This document shows positions 44,481 through 53,800 of a stretch of 64,000 nt of DNA, in pieces. The stretch is from Gulosibacter macacae (lineage in GTDB: Bacteria > Actinomycetota > Actinomycetes > Actinomycetales > Microbacteriaceae). The stretch spans positions 1 through 64,000 of the forward strand of contig NZ_RQVS01000002.1 of NCBI RefSeq assembly GCF_003865375.1. Reading direction: 5' to 3'. The number at the start of each line of letters is the position of its first letter. Within the stretch, counting starts at the first letter, position 1. A program made the translations under genes and the position numbers. The notes beneath the pieces are model-generated. The model saw only the letters and a program-made list of their open reading frames with translations, was not told the DNA's origin and made no database searches.

Positions 44481-45982
44481 TACGCCTGCGCACCGACGGT
44501 CTCGGCCGACACGACGTCGGCGCCCGACTTGACGAGGTAGTCCTCAGCCTTGAACTCGCCGGCCCAGTCGCGGTACTCCTCGACGGTGCCCGACCAGTTG
44601 TTGATGACCTTGCCCTTCGAGTTCTTGTACCAGCTCGAGCAGTCGCTCGAGAACGACGAGCCTTCCATCTCTTCCTGAAGCACGGTGTTGAAGCTGTCGA
44701 GCTTGTCGCGGTTCACGTCGAGCGAGACCTTGTCGAGGTCAGCGGTCTTTTCGAGTGCGTCGATGACGTAGTGCTGCTGGATCTCGAGCATGGTGACAAC
44801 CGAGTTGTGGTTGAGGTTGGTGTTCGGGCCGTACATGAGGAACATGTTCGGGAAACCGTCGACCGAAAGGCCAATGTAGGCCTCTGCATCCTCTTCGCCC
44901 CAGCGCTCGGCGAGGGTGACGCCGTCGCGACCAACGATGTTGAGGTCGCCCTGGAAGTTCTGCGAGTAGAAGCCGGTGCCGTAGATGATCACGTCCGCCT
45001 CGTGCTCGACGCCATCGGTGGTGACGATGCCCTTCTCGGTGAAGTGGTCGACACCCTCGGTGACGAGCGAGACGTTGTCGCGCAGGAGGGCCGGGTAGAA
45101 AGCCGAGGTGCGCAGAATGCGCTTGCAACCGAAGTCGTAGTTCGGGGTGAGCTTTTCGCGGAGCTCTTCGTCCTTGACGACCGAGTAGAGGTAGTCGAGC
45201 GACTCCTGGCGACCCTCGGCCTGGGCCGAAGTGTTGTTACGGGTGCGCTCGAAGCCAGCCTCGCGCATGTCGTGGATGAGGCGACGCGACTCTTCGAAGG
45301 TCTCGGGGTGCTGCTCGAAGGTGTCGAGCTGCTCGGCCGAGAAGGTGATCTGCTCGCGGGGCAGGATGTAGTTCGCCGAGCGCTGGAACACCTCGAGGTG
45401 ACCGGCAACCTTGGCAACCTCGGGCACGGCCTGCACTGCCGAGGCCGCGGTGCCGATGAGGATGACCTTCTTGCCGGTGAGGTCAACGTCGTGGCGCCAC
45501 TCAGCGGTGTGGAACTGGATGCCCTGGTAGTTCTCGCGGCCCTTCCAGCCGGGGATCTTCGGCGAGTTGAGCTGGCCCCAAGCGGGGATGAAGAAGTCGG
45601 CGGTGTACTCCTCGCCGTTGCGGGTCTTGATGTTCCAGAGTGCCTCGGCCTCGTTCCAGCGAGCCTCGACGATCTCCGAGTTGTAGTGCATGTGCTTCTC
45701 GATGCCGAACGCATCCTTGAGTGCGACCTGGTAGCCGAGCATCTCGTCGCCACCGGCGAACATCTGCGAAACGCGCAGGTGCGGGAAGAAGGTGAAGCAG
45801 TAGACGTGGGCCTGGGTGTCGCAGGCGGCACCCGGGTAGGTGTTGTCGCGCCAGACGCCACCGACCGAGTCGGCCTTTTCGAAGACAGCGAAGTCGTCGA
45901 TGCCGGCGCGCACGAGCTGTGCAGCCATGCCGAGGCCGCCGAAGCCGGAGCCGAGAATTGCGACGCGGTAGTGCTTGGTCAT
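44480..45982 (-). CDS. Baeyer-Villiger type flavin monooxygenase
   Basis: 500 residues. FAD-binding GSGFGGLGMA at residues about 10-19, second Rossmann motif for NADPH (LIGTAASAVQ) near 180, and YQGIQFHTAEW, which fits the BVMO fingerprint F-x-G-x3-H-x3-W apart from Tyr in the first place. These enzymes insert oxygen beside a ketone carbonyl, giving an ester or lactone. It lies between an alcohol dehydrogenase and an esterase. AAAGGA precedes the ATG. The antisense strand has a long open frame that is a composition artefact. Confidence 0.9.
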   Translation of the reverse strand: MTKHYRVAILGSGFGGLGMAAQLVRAGIDDFAVFEKADSVGGVWRDNTYPGAACDTQAHVYCFTFFPHLRVSQMFAGGDEMLGYQVALKDAFGIEKHMHYNSEIVEARWNEAEALWNIKTRNGEEYTADFFIPAWGQLNSPKIPGWKGRENYQGIQFHTAEWRHDVDLTGKKVILIGTAASAVQAVPEVAKVAGHLEVFQRSANYILPREQITFSAEQLDTFEQHPETFEESRRLIHDMREAGFERTRNNTSAQAEGRQESLDYLYSVVKDEELREKLTPNYDFGCKRILRTSAFYPALLRDNVSLVTEGVDHFTEKGIVTTDGVEHEADVIIYGTGFYSQNFQGDLNIVGRDGVTLAERWGEEDAEAYIGLSVDGFPNMFLMYGPNTNLNHNSVVTMLEIQQHYVIDALEKTADLDKVSLDVNRDKLDSFNTVLQEEMEGSSFSSDCSSWYKNSKGKVINNWSGTVEEYRDWAGEFKAEDYLVKSGADVVSAETVGAQA

Positions 45983-46024
45983 TTGTGGTGTGTCCTTTGT
46001 CTTGTGGTTTGTGAAGTCGTGTGG

Positions 46025-47158
46025 CTAGTCGAACGAGATGATCTGCCGCAGCACGGTGCCGGCGGCGAGCGCATCCATGCCCTCGTTGATCTCTTCGAGC
46101 GTGATCGTGTTCGAGATGAGGCGCTCGAGGGGCAACTTGCCCTCGCGCCAGAGTTGCTCGAACTTGGGGATGTCGCGGGCGGGCACGGCCGAACCGAGGT
46201 ACGAGCCGATGACCGTCTCGGCGCGAGCGGTGAGCTTGAGCGGCTCGATCTCGCTCATTGCGCCGGGTGCCGGCAGGCCGACGGTGACGAGCGTGCCGCC
46301 GAAGCCGATCATCTTGAAGGCGGTCTCGAAGGCGCGCGGGTGACCGACGGCTTCGATGACGATATCGGCGGTGATGCCCTGCTCGGCAGCTTCGGCCGGG
46401 GTGTAGGCCTCATCGGCGCCCCACTCGCGAGCGAGTTCGAGCTTCTGGTCGTTCGCGTCAACTGCGATCACCTTTGCCGGACCAATGCCGAGCGCGGTGA
46501 GGAGCGAAGCCATGCCGACGCCACCGAGACCGACGATTGCAATCGACTGGTCAGCGGTGAGCTTCGCCGCGTTGAGTACGGCGCCGCCACCGGTGAGCAC
46601 GGCGCAACCGAGCACGGCTGCGATCGCCGGGGGCACATCGTCACCCACGGCGACCACCGAGCGGCGGTCGACGACGGCGTACGAAGCGAAGCCCGAGCAT
46701 CCGAGGTGGTGCTTGACCTCGTCGCCCGAGCGGGTGAGGTGGCCGGTGCCGTCGAGGAGCGTGCCGGCTTCATTGGTCTTCGAGCCTTTCGAGCAGGGGA
46801 GCTTGCCATCGGTGCGGCACTCGCGGCACTCGCCGCAGCGGGGGAGGAAGGTGAGAACGACGCGCTGGCCGATCTCAAACTTGGTGACGTTCGAGCCGAG
46901 TTCTTCGATGATGCCGGCAGCCTCGTGGCCGAGCAGCATCGGCATCGGGCGGGGGCGCGAGCCGTTGACGACCGAAAGGTCAGAGTGGCAGATGCTCGCA
47001 GCTTCGATGCGCACGAGCAACTCGTTTTCGGCGGGGCCGGTGAGTTCGAGCTCGTCGACGGTGATCGGCGTCGTCTCGGCGTAGGGTGCGTCGGCACCGA
47101 GCCGGTTGAGCACGGCTCCGCGAATTGTGCGGCTGCTCGTGGTGGCGGGCTGCGTCAT
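46025..47158 (-). CDS. Zinc-dependent alcohol dehydrogenase
   Basis: 377 residues. Catalytic zinc site SICHSDLS with GHEAAGIIEELG; structural zinc loop CGECRECRTDGKLPC; NAD-binding GLGGVGMASL. Class III/aryl-alcohol-like medium-chain dehydrogenase that would oxidise an alcohol to a ketone or aldehyde. ATG 47158 follows GGAGA; the frame runs further upstream through repeats but is not protein-like. First gene of the ADH-BVMO-esterase operon, 42 bases before the monooxygenase. Confidence 0.9.
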   Translation of the reverse strand: MTQPATTSSRTIRGAVLNRLGADAPYAETTPITVDELELTGPAENELLVRIEAASICHSDLSVVNGSRPRPMPMLLGHEAAGIIEELGSNVTKFEIGQRVVLTFLPRCGECRECRTDGKLPCSKGSKTNEAGTLLDGTGHLTRSGDEVKHHLGCSGFASYAVVDRRSVVAVGDDVPPAIAAVLGCAVLTGGGAVLNAAKLTADQSIAIVGLGGVGMASLLTALGIGPAKVIAVDANDQKLELAREWGADEAYTPAEAAEQGITADIVIEAVGHPRAFETAFKMIGFGGTLVTVGLPAPGAMSEIEPLKLTARAETVIGSYLGSAVPARDIPKFEQLWREGKLPLERLISNTITLEEINEGMDALAAGTVLRQIISFD

Positions 47159-47183
47159 ATCGTCTCCGTTGATGATCGTGATG

Positions 47184-47251
47184 TTGTGCTTCGAGTGCCT
47201 CAGCACGCGAGGCGGTGTTGTGCTTCGAGTGCCTCGGCACGCGAGGCGGTG
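47184..47251. repeat. REP-like repeats upstream of ADH gene
   Basis: Two 34-bp units containing GTGCTTCGAGTGCCTC and GGCACGCGAGGCGGTG, then a degenerate third to about 47290. Inverted orientation of the GTGCTGAGG/CTCGAAGCAC family seen at 12662, 14394 and 17080. They lie between the divergent ADH operon and its regulator. Confidence 0.65.
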
Positions 47252-47359
47252 GTGCACTGAGGTTCTCGAAGTGCCTCGGCACGCGAAGTGCGCTGCATTG
47301 ATCTTGGCTGGCTCCATTACGCCATTACATGGATAGTTCTCTATGAATGACAATCACCA

Positions 47360-47373
47360 GTAGAATTTTCTAC
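47360..47373. promoter_or_regulatory. Palindrome before regulator gene
   Basis: GTAGAATTTTCTAC is a dyad (GTAGAA-TT-TTCTAC) directly before ATG 47374; a related ATAG-TTCT-CTAT lies about 20 bases upstream (near 47334-47345). Candidate operator for the regulator and the divergent ADH operon. Confidence 0.45.
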
Positions 47374-49131
47374 ATGACCGCGATGCCATCGGATGCGGGC
47401 GACACTTTCCTCGAACAAGTGCGCCAAGAGCGCCGCCTAGCGCTGTCGATTGCCGAGATTGCCGCGGCAGTCACCTCGATTCGCGATGACTCGGCGGCGA
47501 TGCAGCAACTCGTCACCCGTACCCGCACGCTCCTTGGCGTCGACATGGCCTATCTCAGCCTCAATGACGAGGCTGCCGCGCACACCCGCATCGTCGAGAC
47601 GGACGGCGTGTGGACCTCGGAATACCGCGACCTGCGCATGCCGCTTGGTGCCGGCGTGCTTGGCCGGGTCGCGCAATCGGGCGGTCCGGTGCAGACGTAC
47701 GACTACGCATCCGATGCCATGCTCGTGCACGACCCCGAGATCGACCGCATCGTCGAAGCCGAAGGAGTGCGCGCGATTCTCGGCGCGCCAATGCGCATCG
47801 CCGGCCGCGTCATTGGTGCGCTCATGGTCGCGAACCGCGTGGCGCATCGCTTTGATGATGAGCAGATCTTCGTGGCGCAGACCCTCGCGAACCTAGCGGC
47901 GGTTGCCATCGACAACACTCGCCGGCTCGATGAACTCACGGATGCGGCGAGCCGGGAACGCGCCCGCGCTGAGGAGCTCTCGGCCGCTCTGGTGACCACC
48001 CAACGCGTCGTCGACGCCGATGACGCCCTCGTTGAAACAATTGCCTCGAGCGGTGGCCTCGCCGAGCTACGCGACGGCATGACCCGCGCGCTCGGCCGCG
48101 AGGTGCGCTTGGTTGATCTCACCGTGCGCTACGACATTCGTGATGCTGCCGCTGAGATCGGCGATGCTGAACGGCCGCTTATTGCGCTCTCGGCGCGCTC
48201 GGGCGCCGCCATGAACTCGAGCGATGAAGCCGGCGACCCGTTTGCGGTCATGGCCGCGATGCGCGGCGACGAACCGGTCGGTGCGGTGCTTGTTGACGGC
48301 GTACTCGCGCCGGGCGACGAGGTGGTGCTGCAGCGCTGTGCGCGGATGCTCGGGGCCTACCTCAGCGCGCAAGACCGCGAGCGCGGCGACCTCGCGCGGC
48401 GACGACGCGAGTTGGTTGATCTCTTGCTAGCGCCGCCGCCAAGTGGGCTCGCACCCGTCGCGGTGCGACAGCTCGGCGACTATGGCGTGCGGGAGGGCGA
48501 ACCTTTCCGCATCCTCGTGGGCACCGGCTCGGATGCATCGCTGCGCGACTTTGACCACCGGCTCGAACTCGACTTCGGTCTTGCACTCTTGCGCACGCGC
48601 GTTGAGGGTGAGGTCGTGTGCATCGTGCCCGAGCGAGCGTTCGTGCAGATCGAGCGCGAGCTGGAAGGACCCGGGACGCGACGCCGCGGCGGCCTGCTCG
48701 TTGGACACTCGCCGGCCCTGCACATGCTCGATATCGTGCCCGAGGAATTCGCGCTCGTGCAGCGTGTATTGGATGCGGCGCGCAAGTCAGAGCATCCGCG
48801 CACGCTGGTCTCGCTGCTGTCGTACGGCGCGATCGGGGCGTTCTTGTCACGGGTGACGATCGAGCCGACGAAGCAGGCAATTGCCGACACAATTGGACCG
48901 CTCATCGACTATGACCGCGAGCACCGCACAGCACTCTGCGATACCGCGGCCGCCTATTTGGATGCGGGGCATTCGGTCGCGCGGGCGGCTGAGCGGCTAC
49001 TCGTGCACGAGAACACGGTGCGGCAGCGGCTGGAGCGGATTGAGGCACTGCTCGGGGAGGGGTGGTCACTCGGGCAACAGGGACTCGACCACCACATCAT
49101 GCTCGCCGCGAATCGGCTCGTGGGGGAGTAG
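47374..49131 (+). CDS. GAF domain / PucR-type transcriptional regulator
   Basis: About 585 residues. GAF ligand-binding domain at residues about 30-180 (LLGVDMAYLSLND, GVLGRVAQSGG, GAPMRIAGRVIGALMVANR), a coiled linker, and the C-terminal PucR helix-turn-helix (SVARAAERLLVHENTVRQRLERIEALLG). Such proteins activate catabolic genes in response to small molecules. It is divergent from the ADH-BVMO-esterase operon and is the natural regulator. ATG 47374 is used; ATG 47347 is possible. No ribosome site is obvious for either. Confidence 0.86.
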   Translation: MTAMPSDAGDTFLEQVRQERRLALSIAEIAAAVTSIRDDSAAMQQLVTRTRTLLGVDMAYLSLNDEAAAHTRIVETDGVWTSEYRDLRMPLGAGVLGRVAQSGGPVQTYDYASDAMLVHDPEIDRIVEAEGVRAILGAPMRIAGRVIGALMVANRVAHRFDDEQIFVAQTLANLAAVAIDNTRRLDELTDAASRERARAEELSAALVTTQRVVDADDALVETIASSGGLAELRDGMTRALGREVRLVDLTVRYDIRDAAAEIGDAERPLIALSARSGAAMNSSDEAGDPFAVMAAMRGDEPVGAVLVDGVLAPGDEVVLQRCARMLGAYLSAQDRERGDLARRRRELVDLLLAPPPSGLAPVAVRQLGDYGVREGEPFRILVGTGSDASLRDFDHRLELDFGLALLRTRVEGEVVCIVPERAFVQIERELEGPGTRRRGGLLVGHSPALHMLDIVPEEFALVQRVLDAARKSEHPRTLVSLLSYGAIGAFLSRVTIEPTKQAIADTIGPLIDYDREHRTALCDTAAAYLDAGHSVARAAERLLVHENTVRQRLERIEALLGEGWSLGQQGLDHHIMLAANRLVGE

Positions 49132-49140
49132 TGCGGCCGT

Positions 49141-49219
49141 GGTCTCGATTCGTCGCTGCGCTCCTACTCGACCACCCAGATAGTTGGTTGGTCGAGTGGG
49201 CCGCAGGCCGTATCGAGGC
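49141..49219. repeat. Imperfect palindromic dispersed repeat
   Basis: GGTCTCGATTCG ... CTACTCGACCACC is inverted in GGTCGAGTGGG ... CGTATCGAGGCC. This matches, from memory, the abundant GGTCTCGATACGCTCGC-type palindromes found between genes in Microbacteriaceae. It lies between convergent genes and may act as a terminator. Confidence 0.65.
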
Positions 49220-49229
49220 CCGCCCTCTG

Positions 49230-50171
49230 CTATTTCCCCACAGTCCGCGGCAGCCGGTCGAGGTAGTCGAGCAGCACGCCCTCGCGCATCGCCCACGGCG
49301 ACACGTCGAGTTGCTCGATACCAAACGCATCCATTACCTCTGACAGCACAATGCCGCCACCCACAATCTGGAAGGCGCGATCCTGCGTGATGCCAGGCAA
49401 CGCCGACCGCGCCGTCCCCGGAATCTGCGCGAGCCGCGGCAGCCAGTCATCGAGCTGCCATTTCCGCAGCGTCACCCGATCATTCGGACCAACGCCGTCA
49501 ATGACCGATCCGGCCAAACGCGCAAGCGAACGAATCGTCTTCGACGAGCCAATGTATTGATCGGGGAACGGCAGCTCCCCGAAGCGCCGCACCGCGCGCG
49601 GCAGATGCTTGCGCGCGTGGGCGCGCAGCGCATCCATTTGATCTTCGGGTGGCGGGTCGGTGAGCAAGAAGTTCTTCGTCATTCGCCCCGCACCAAGCGG
49701 CAGCGACATCGCCACATCGGGCAGTTCGTTATTGCCGATTGCGATCTCGAGCGAGCCGCCGCCAATGTCGATGAGCATGATGCCACCGGCCGACCAGCCG
49801 AACCAACGACGCACCGCGAGGAACGTCGTCGACGCCTCATCCTCGCCACTCATGACCTGCAGATCGATGCCGCATTCCTTGCGGATGCGCTTGAGCAGCT
49901 TCTCGCCGTTCGTCGCCTCGCGCAGGGCGCTCGTCGCCATCGGTAGCAGCTCATCGAGGTTCGCGGCCTTGATCAGCCGCGCCGCGTCGTGCATCGCGGT
50001 CATGACCCGATCGACACCCTCATCCGAAATCGAACCGTCGGGCTGCAGGTACTTCATGAGCCGCAACACCGTCTTCTTCGACGACTTCGGTACCGGCCGA
50101 CCACCAGGTTGGGCATCGACGACCAGCAGGTGGACCGTGTTCGAACCGACGTCGAGAACTCCGAGGCGCAT
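49230..50171 (-). CDS. Ppx/GppA phosphatase family protein
   Basis: 313 residues. N-terminal GVLDVGSNTVHLLVVDA and ATSALREATN, then the second phosphate loop MLIDIGGGSLEIAIG: the ASKHA-type ATPase fold of exopolyphosphatase/pppGpp phosphohydrolase. The short single-domain form is the actinobacterial Ppx1-like type, which degrades polyphosphate or converts pppGpp to ppGpp. Its position near secreted nucleotide-degrading enzymes fits phosphate metabolism. It overlaps no neighbour. Confidence 0.88.
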   Translation of the reverse strand: MRLGVLDVGSNTVHLLVVDAQPGGRPVPKSSKKTVLRLMKYLQPDGSISDEGVDRVMTAMHDAARLIKAANLDELLPMATSALREATNGEKLLKRIRKECGIDLQVMSGEDEASTTFLAVRRWFGWSAGGIMLIDIGGGSLEIAIGNNELPDVAMSLPLGAGRMTKNFLLTDPPPEDQMDALRAHARKHLPRAVRRFGELPFPDQYIGSSKTIRSLARLAGSVIDGVGPNDRVTLRKWQLDDWLPRLAQIPGTARSALPGITQDRAFQIVGGGIVLSEVMDAFGIEQLDVSPWAMREGVLLDYLDRLPRTVGK

Positions 50172-50206
50172 GGCACGATCCTACGCGCAGCGTTTAGACT
50201 GTTCCG

Positions 50207-50710
50207 ATGCAGGAAATCACGGTTCGGAAGGCGCGCACGCACGATGTCGTGGGCATTCACGAACTTATTCAGCCCTACGTTGAGGCGAACATCCTGCTGC
50301 AAAAAGAGCTGGTCGTGCTCTATGAAGCGGTGCAGGAGTTCTGCGTCGCGGTCACTTCCGAGGGTCAAATTGTTGGCTGCGCGGCGTTGCACGTGCTCTG
50401 GCACGACCTCGGTGAGGTGCGCACAATTGCCACGTCGGCGTCAACCAAGGGCCACGGCGTTGGCGCGCGAATGCTGCGCTTTGTGATGGATGAAGCCCGC
50501 GAGATCGGACTTTCGCGCCTGTTCTGCCTCACCTTTGAAACTGAGTTTTTTGGCCGTCACGGTTTTGAGGCGGTTGAAGAGCAAATCGTGGATGCGGCGA
50601 CCTACGAACAGATTCTGCAATCGCCCGATGTGGGTACGGCAGAGTTCCTCGATTTGCCGTGGGTGAAGCCGAACACGCTCGGCAACACGCGCATGATCGC
50701 GCATCTTTAG
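50207..50710 (+). CDS. GNAT amino-acid N-acetyltransferase (ArgA-like)
   Basis: 167 residues. GNAT acetyl-CoA loop STKGHGVGARMLRFVMDEA with the preceding EVRTIATS strand; LFCLTFETEFFGRHGFEAVE at the C-terminal half. This resembles the short N-acetylglutamate synthase of mycobacteria (arginine synthesis, first step). No other arg genes are near, so the role rests on similarity only. Divergent from the Ppx gene by 35 bases. Confidence 0.8.
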   Translation: MQEITVRKARTHDVVGIHELIQPYVEANILLQKELVVLYEAVQEFCVAVTSEGQIVGCAALHVLWHDLGEVRTIATSASTKGHGVGARMLRFVMDEAREIGLSRLFCLTFETEFFGRHGFEAVEEQIVDAATYEQILQSPDVGTAEFLDLPWVKPNTLGNTRMIAHL

Positions 50711-50785
50711 ACGCATCCAACTACATCTCTCGTTCGGCACGGTGGTGCGGAACGTCGGCCTCGCGTCGGATGCCAATAACCTGGC

Positions 50786-50816
50786 GTTCACTTTGACGTT
50801 CACCCTGATCGTTACC
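50786..50816 (+). promoter_or_regulatory. GTTCAC repeats upstream of nuclease gene
   Basis: GTTCAC at 50786, GTTCAC at 50798 and GTTACC at 50811. Spacing is 12-13 bases. This recalls PhoP/RegX3-type direct repeats (GTTCACC, usually 11 apart), which control phosphate-starvation genes. A related GTTACTTTGACGT lies upstream of the 5'-nucleotidase gene at 56205. Binding is not proven. Confidence 0.4.
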
Positions 50817-50879
50817 TTCCCGAAGTCTCTGAGTTTGCTTAGACCTCACTAGCGAAGGATTCGAAACTCGCGGAATGTA

Positions 50880-53800
50880 ATGAAGAAACTCGGTGCTGGC
50901 GCCCTTGTCGCCGCACTCGGGTTGACGGGCCTCGCGAGCTTCGGCTCGATCGAGCGCGCGGATGCGGCGTCTACGAACGTCGTCATCAGCGAGGTCTACG
51001 GCGGAGGTGGCAACTCGGGTGCTGCATTCAACCGTGACTTTATCGAGCTCTACAACCTCTCGAGTGAGGCCGTTGACCTCACCGGGATGGCGGTTGCGTA
51101 CTACGCCTCGTCTGGTAACTCGGGCGGTCGCACTGCGCTCACCGGCACGATCGAACCCGGTGGCTACTTCCTCGTTGGCGCGGCCTACGGCAACAACCGC
51201 GACCTGCCCGGCATTACCCCGGATGTCGACGGTGGCCTGGCCATGGCTGGCGCGAACGGTGCCGTCGAACTCGTTGCCGCCGATGGCTCGGTCATCGACC
51301 TCGTCGGCTACGGCTCGGCGAGCAAGTTTGAAACCAAGGCCACGCCGGCGCTGACGAACGCGACCTCGGCTGCTCGTGTTGCGCCGATCGCCGACACCGA
51401 CAACAACGCGGTTGACTTCGCCGTGGGTGCGCCCACACCGATGGGAACCACGTCAACGCCGACTGATCCGACGGATCCCACCGATCCGACTGATCCGACG
51501 GATCCCACCGATCCGACTGACCCGACCGACCCGACGGTCACGATCACCCCGATCGCGAGCATCCACGGCACCGGCGCAACCAGCCCGCTGAACGGCCAGA
51601 CCGTCACCACCCAGGGTGTCGTCACCGCCGTGTACCCGCAGGGCAAGGCTGGTTTCTACATCCAGACCGCTGGCGCCACCTACGACGCCGCCGCGCATAA
51701 CGCCTCGTACGGTATCTTCGTCTACTCCGCGAGCAACGCCGCGACCCTCAAGGTTGGCGACTCGGTTGAGGTCGAGGGCCGCGTCAGCGAGTACTTCGAG
51801 CAGACTCAGATCACCCCGACCAAGGTGACGACACTGTCGACCCCGCTCGGCGAAGCCATTCCGGCCGCCGCCGCCTGGCCGGCCACCAACGAAGAGCGTG
51901 AGCTTCTCGAAGGCATGCTTGTGCTGCCCGCCGGTGACTTCGTGGTCGCCGACAACTACAGCCTCAACACCTACGGCGAGATCGGCCTCGCGGCCGGCAC
52001 CACCCCGCTTGTGCAGCCGACTGAGGTTGCTGCGCCGGGATCCGACACGGCCATCGCCCAGGACGCCGAGAACAAAGCGCGCAAGGTCATCCTCGACGAC
52101 GGTTCGAGCTGGAACTACCTCACCAACAACACGGCGAAGAACTCGCCGCTGCCCTATCTCACGCTCGAAACTCCGGTCACGGTCGGCGCTCCGGTCACGT
52201 TCGCCTCGCCGGTGATCGTGGACTACTCGTTCAGCGAGTGGCGCTTCCAGCCGCAGCAGCAGGTCGTTGGCCTCACCAACTCGCCCGTCACCTTCGGCGA
52301 CGTGCGCGAAGCGGCACCGGATGCTGTGGGCAGCGAGTTCACGCTCGGCACCTTCAACGTGCTTAACTACTTCACCGACCTCGGTCAGGACGAGCCCGGT
52401 TGCCGCGCCTACAACGACCGCGCGGGCAACCCCGTCAGCGCGAACTACTGCACCGTGCGCGGCGCATTCTCGGAGGCCGCGTTCGCAAAGCAGGAGACCA
52501 AGATCGTCACCGCGATCAACGGCTTCGACGCATCCGTCGTCGCCCTCGAAGAAATCGAGGACTCGAGCGACTTCGGTCACGAGCGTGACGCAACCCTCGC
52601 CCACCTCGTTGACATGCTCAACAAGGACAACCCCGGCAAGTGGGACTTCGTGCCCTCGCCGGCTACCATTCCTGCGACCGGTGACGACGTCATCCGCACC
52701 GCATTCATCTACCAGCCCGCCGAGGTGAGCTACGTCGCAGGCACGAGCGAGATCCTGGCCGACCCCGCCTTCGTCAACGCGCGTGCCCCGCTCGCGGCGA
52801 CCTTCTCGCCGGTCGGCCACGACGACATGAAGATCGTCGTCATCGCCAACCACTTCAAGTCGAAGGGTGGCTCGGGCACCGGTGACAACGCCGATGACAC
52901 TCGCGGCGACGCGTACGCCACCGGCTCGTTCAACGGTGACCGCACCCGCCAGGCGCAGGCCCTCGTGACCTTCGCCGCCGCCCAGCAGACCAAGCAGGGC
53001 ACCGACCTCGTGTTCCTCACCGGCGACTTCAACGCCTACTCGGGTGAGACTCCGGTGACCACCATCACCGACGCCGGCTACACCAACCTCAAGTCGGAGG
53101 GCGAATACTCGTACCTCTTCCGCGGCAAGGTCGGCTCGCTCGACCACGTGTTCGCTTCGGCGGCCGCGACCGAACTCATTACCGGCACCGACATCTGGAC
53201 GATCAACGCGTACGAGCCGCTCGCGCTCGAGTACAGCCGTGACAACTACAACGTCACGCAGTTCTACGCACCCGACCAGTACCGTTCATCCGACCACAAC
53301 CCGGCCCTCGTCGGCATCAAGCTGCCTGAGGCTGCGGCGACCACCGGGTCGCTCGACGTCACCTTCTTCCGTGACGACAACCTCAATAACGCCTTCGATG
53401 AGGGCGTTGACGAGCTGCGCACCGGCCAGGTTTACGCGAAGGATGCCGACGGCAATTGGTGGGGCGGCTCGTTCGTGAACGGCAAGGCCACCTTCCCGAA
53501 GCTCCCCGCAGGCGCGGTCGAGATCTTCATCCCGGTTGACGGCGGCAACGAAATTGCCGTCTTCAAGGACGCCGACGACTCGCGTCTGCCGCAGTCGAAG
53601 ACCGGTAGCCACACGGGCACCTTTGTGCTTGACGACGGCACCACCACCAACTTCACGGTGATGGACCGCCTCTCGGCAGTTGGCAACGCGACGATCACCG
53701 TCGGTGAATCGACGTCGTTCGTCGCGGGCTTCTCGTCGGTGACCGCGAGCGCCAAGGTGCTGCTCGAGGGCGAGACCACGGGTCGCAATGACCTCGTTGC

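Noticed and set aside
44771-47260. 829-codon open frame antisense to the BVMO and ADH genes
   Set aside because: It is the mirror of two well-supported genes in a GC-rich genome; its valine/glutamate/arginine-rich product matches no family.
51460-51540. Short tandem repeat GATCCGAC
   Set aside because: It codes for the Thr-Asp-Pro linker of the nuclease in frame; not a separate element.
51453-53147. 564-codon open frame antisense to the nuclease gene
   Set aside because: Shadow of the high-GC coding strand with no recognisable domain.
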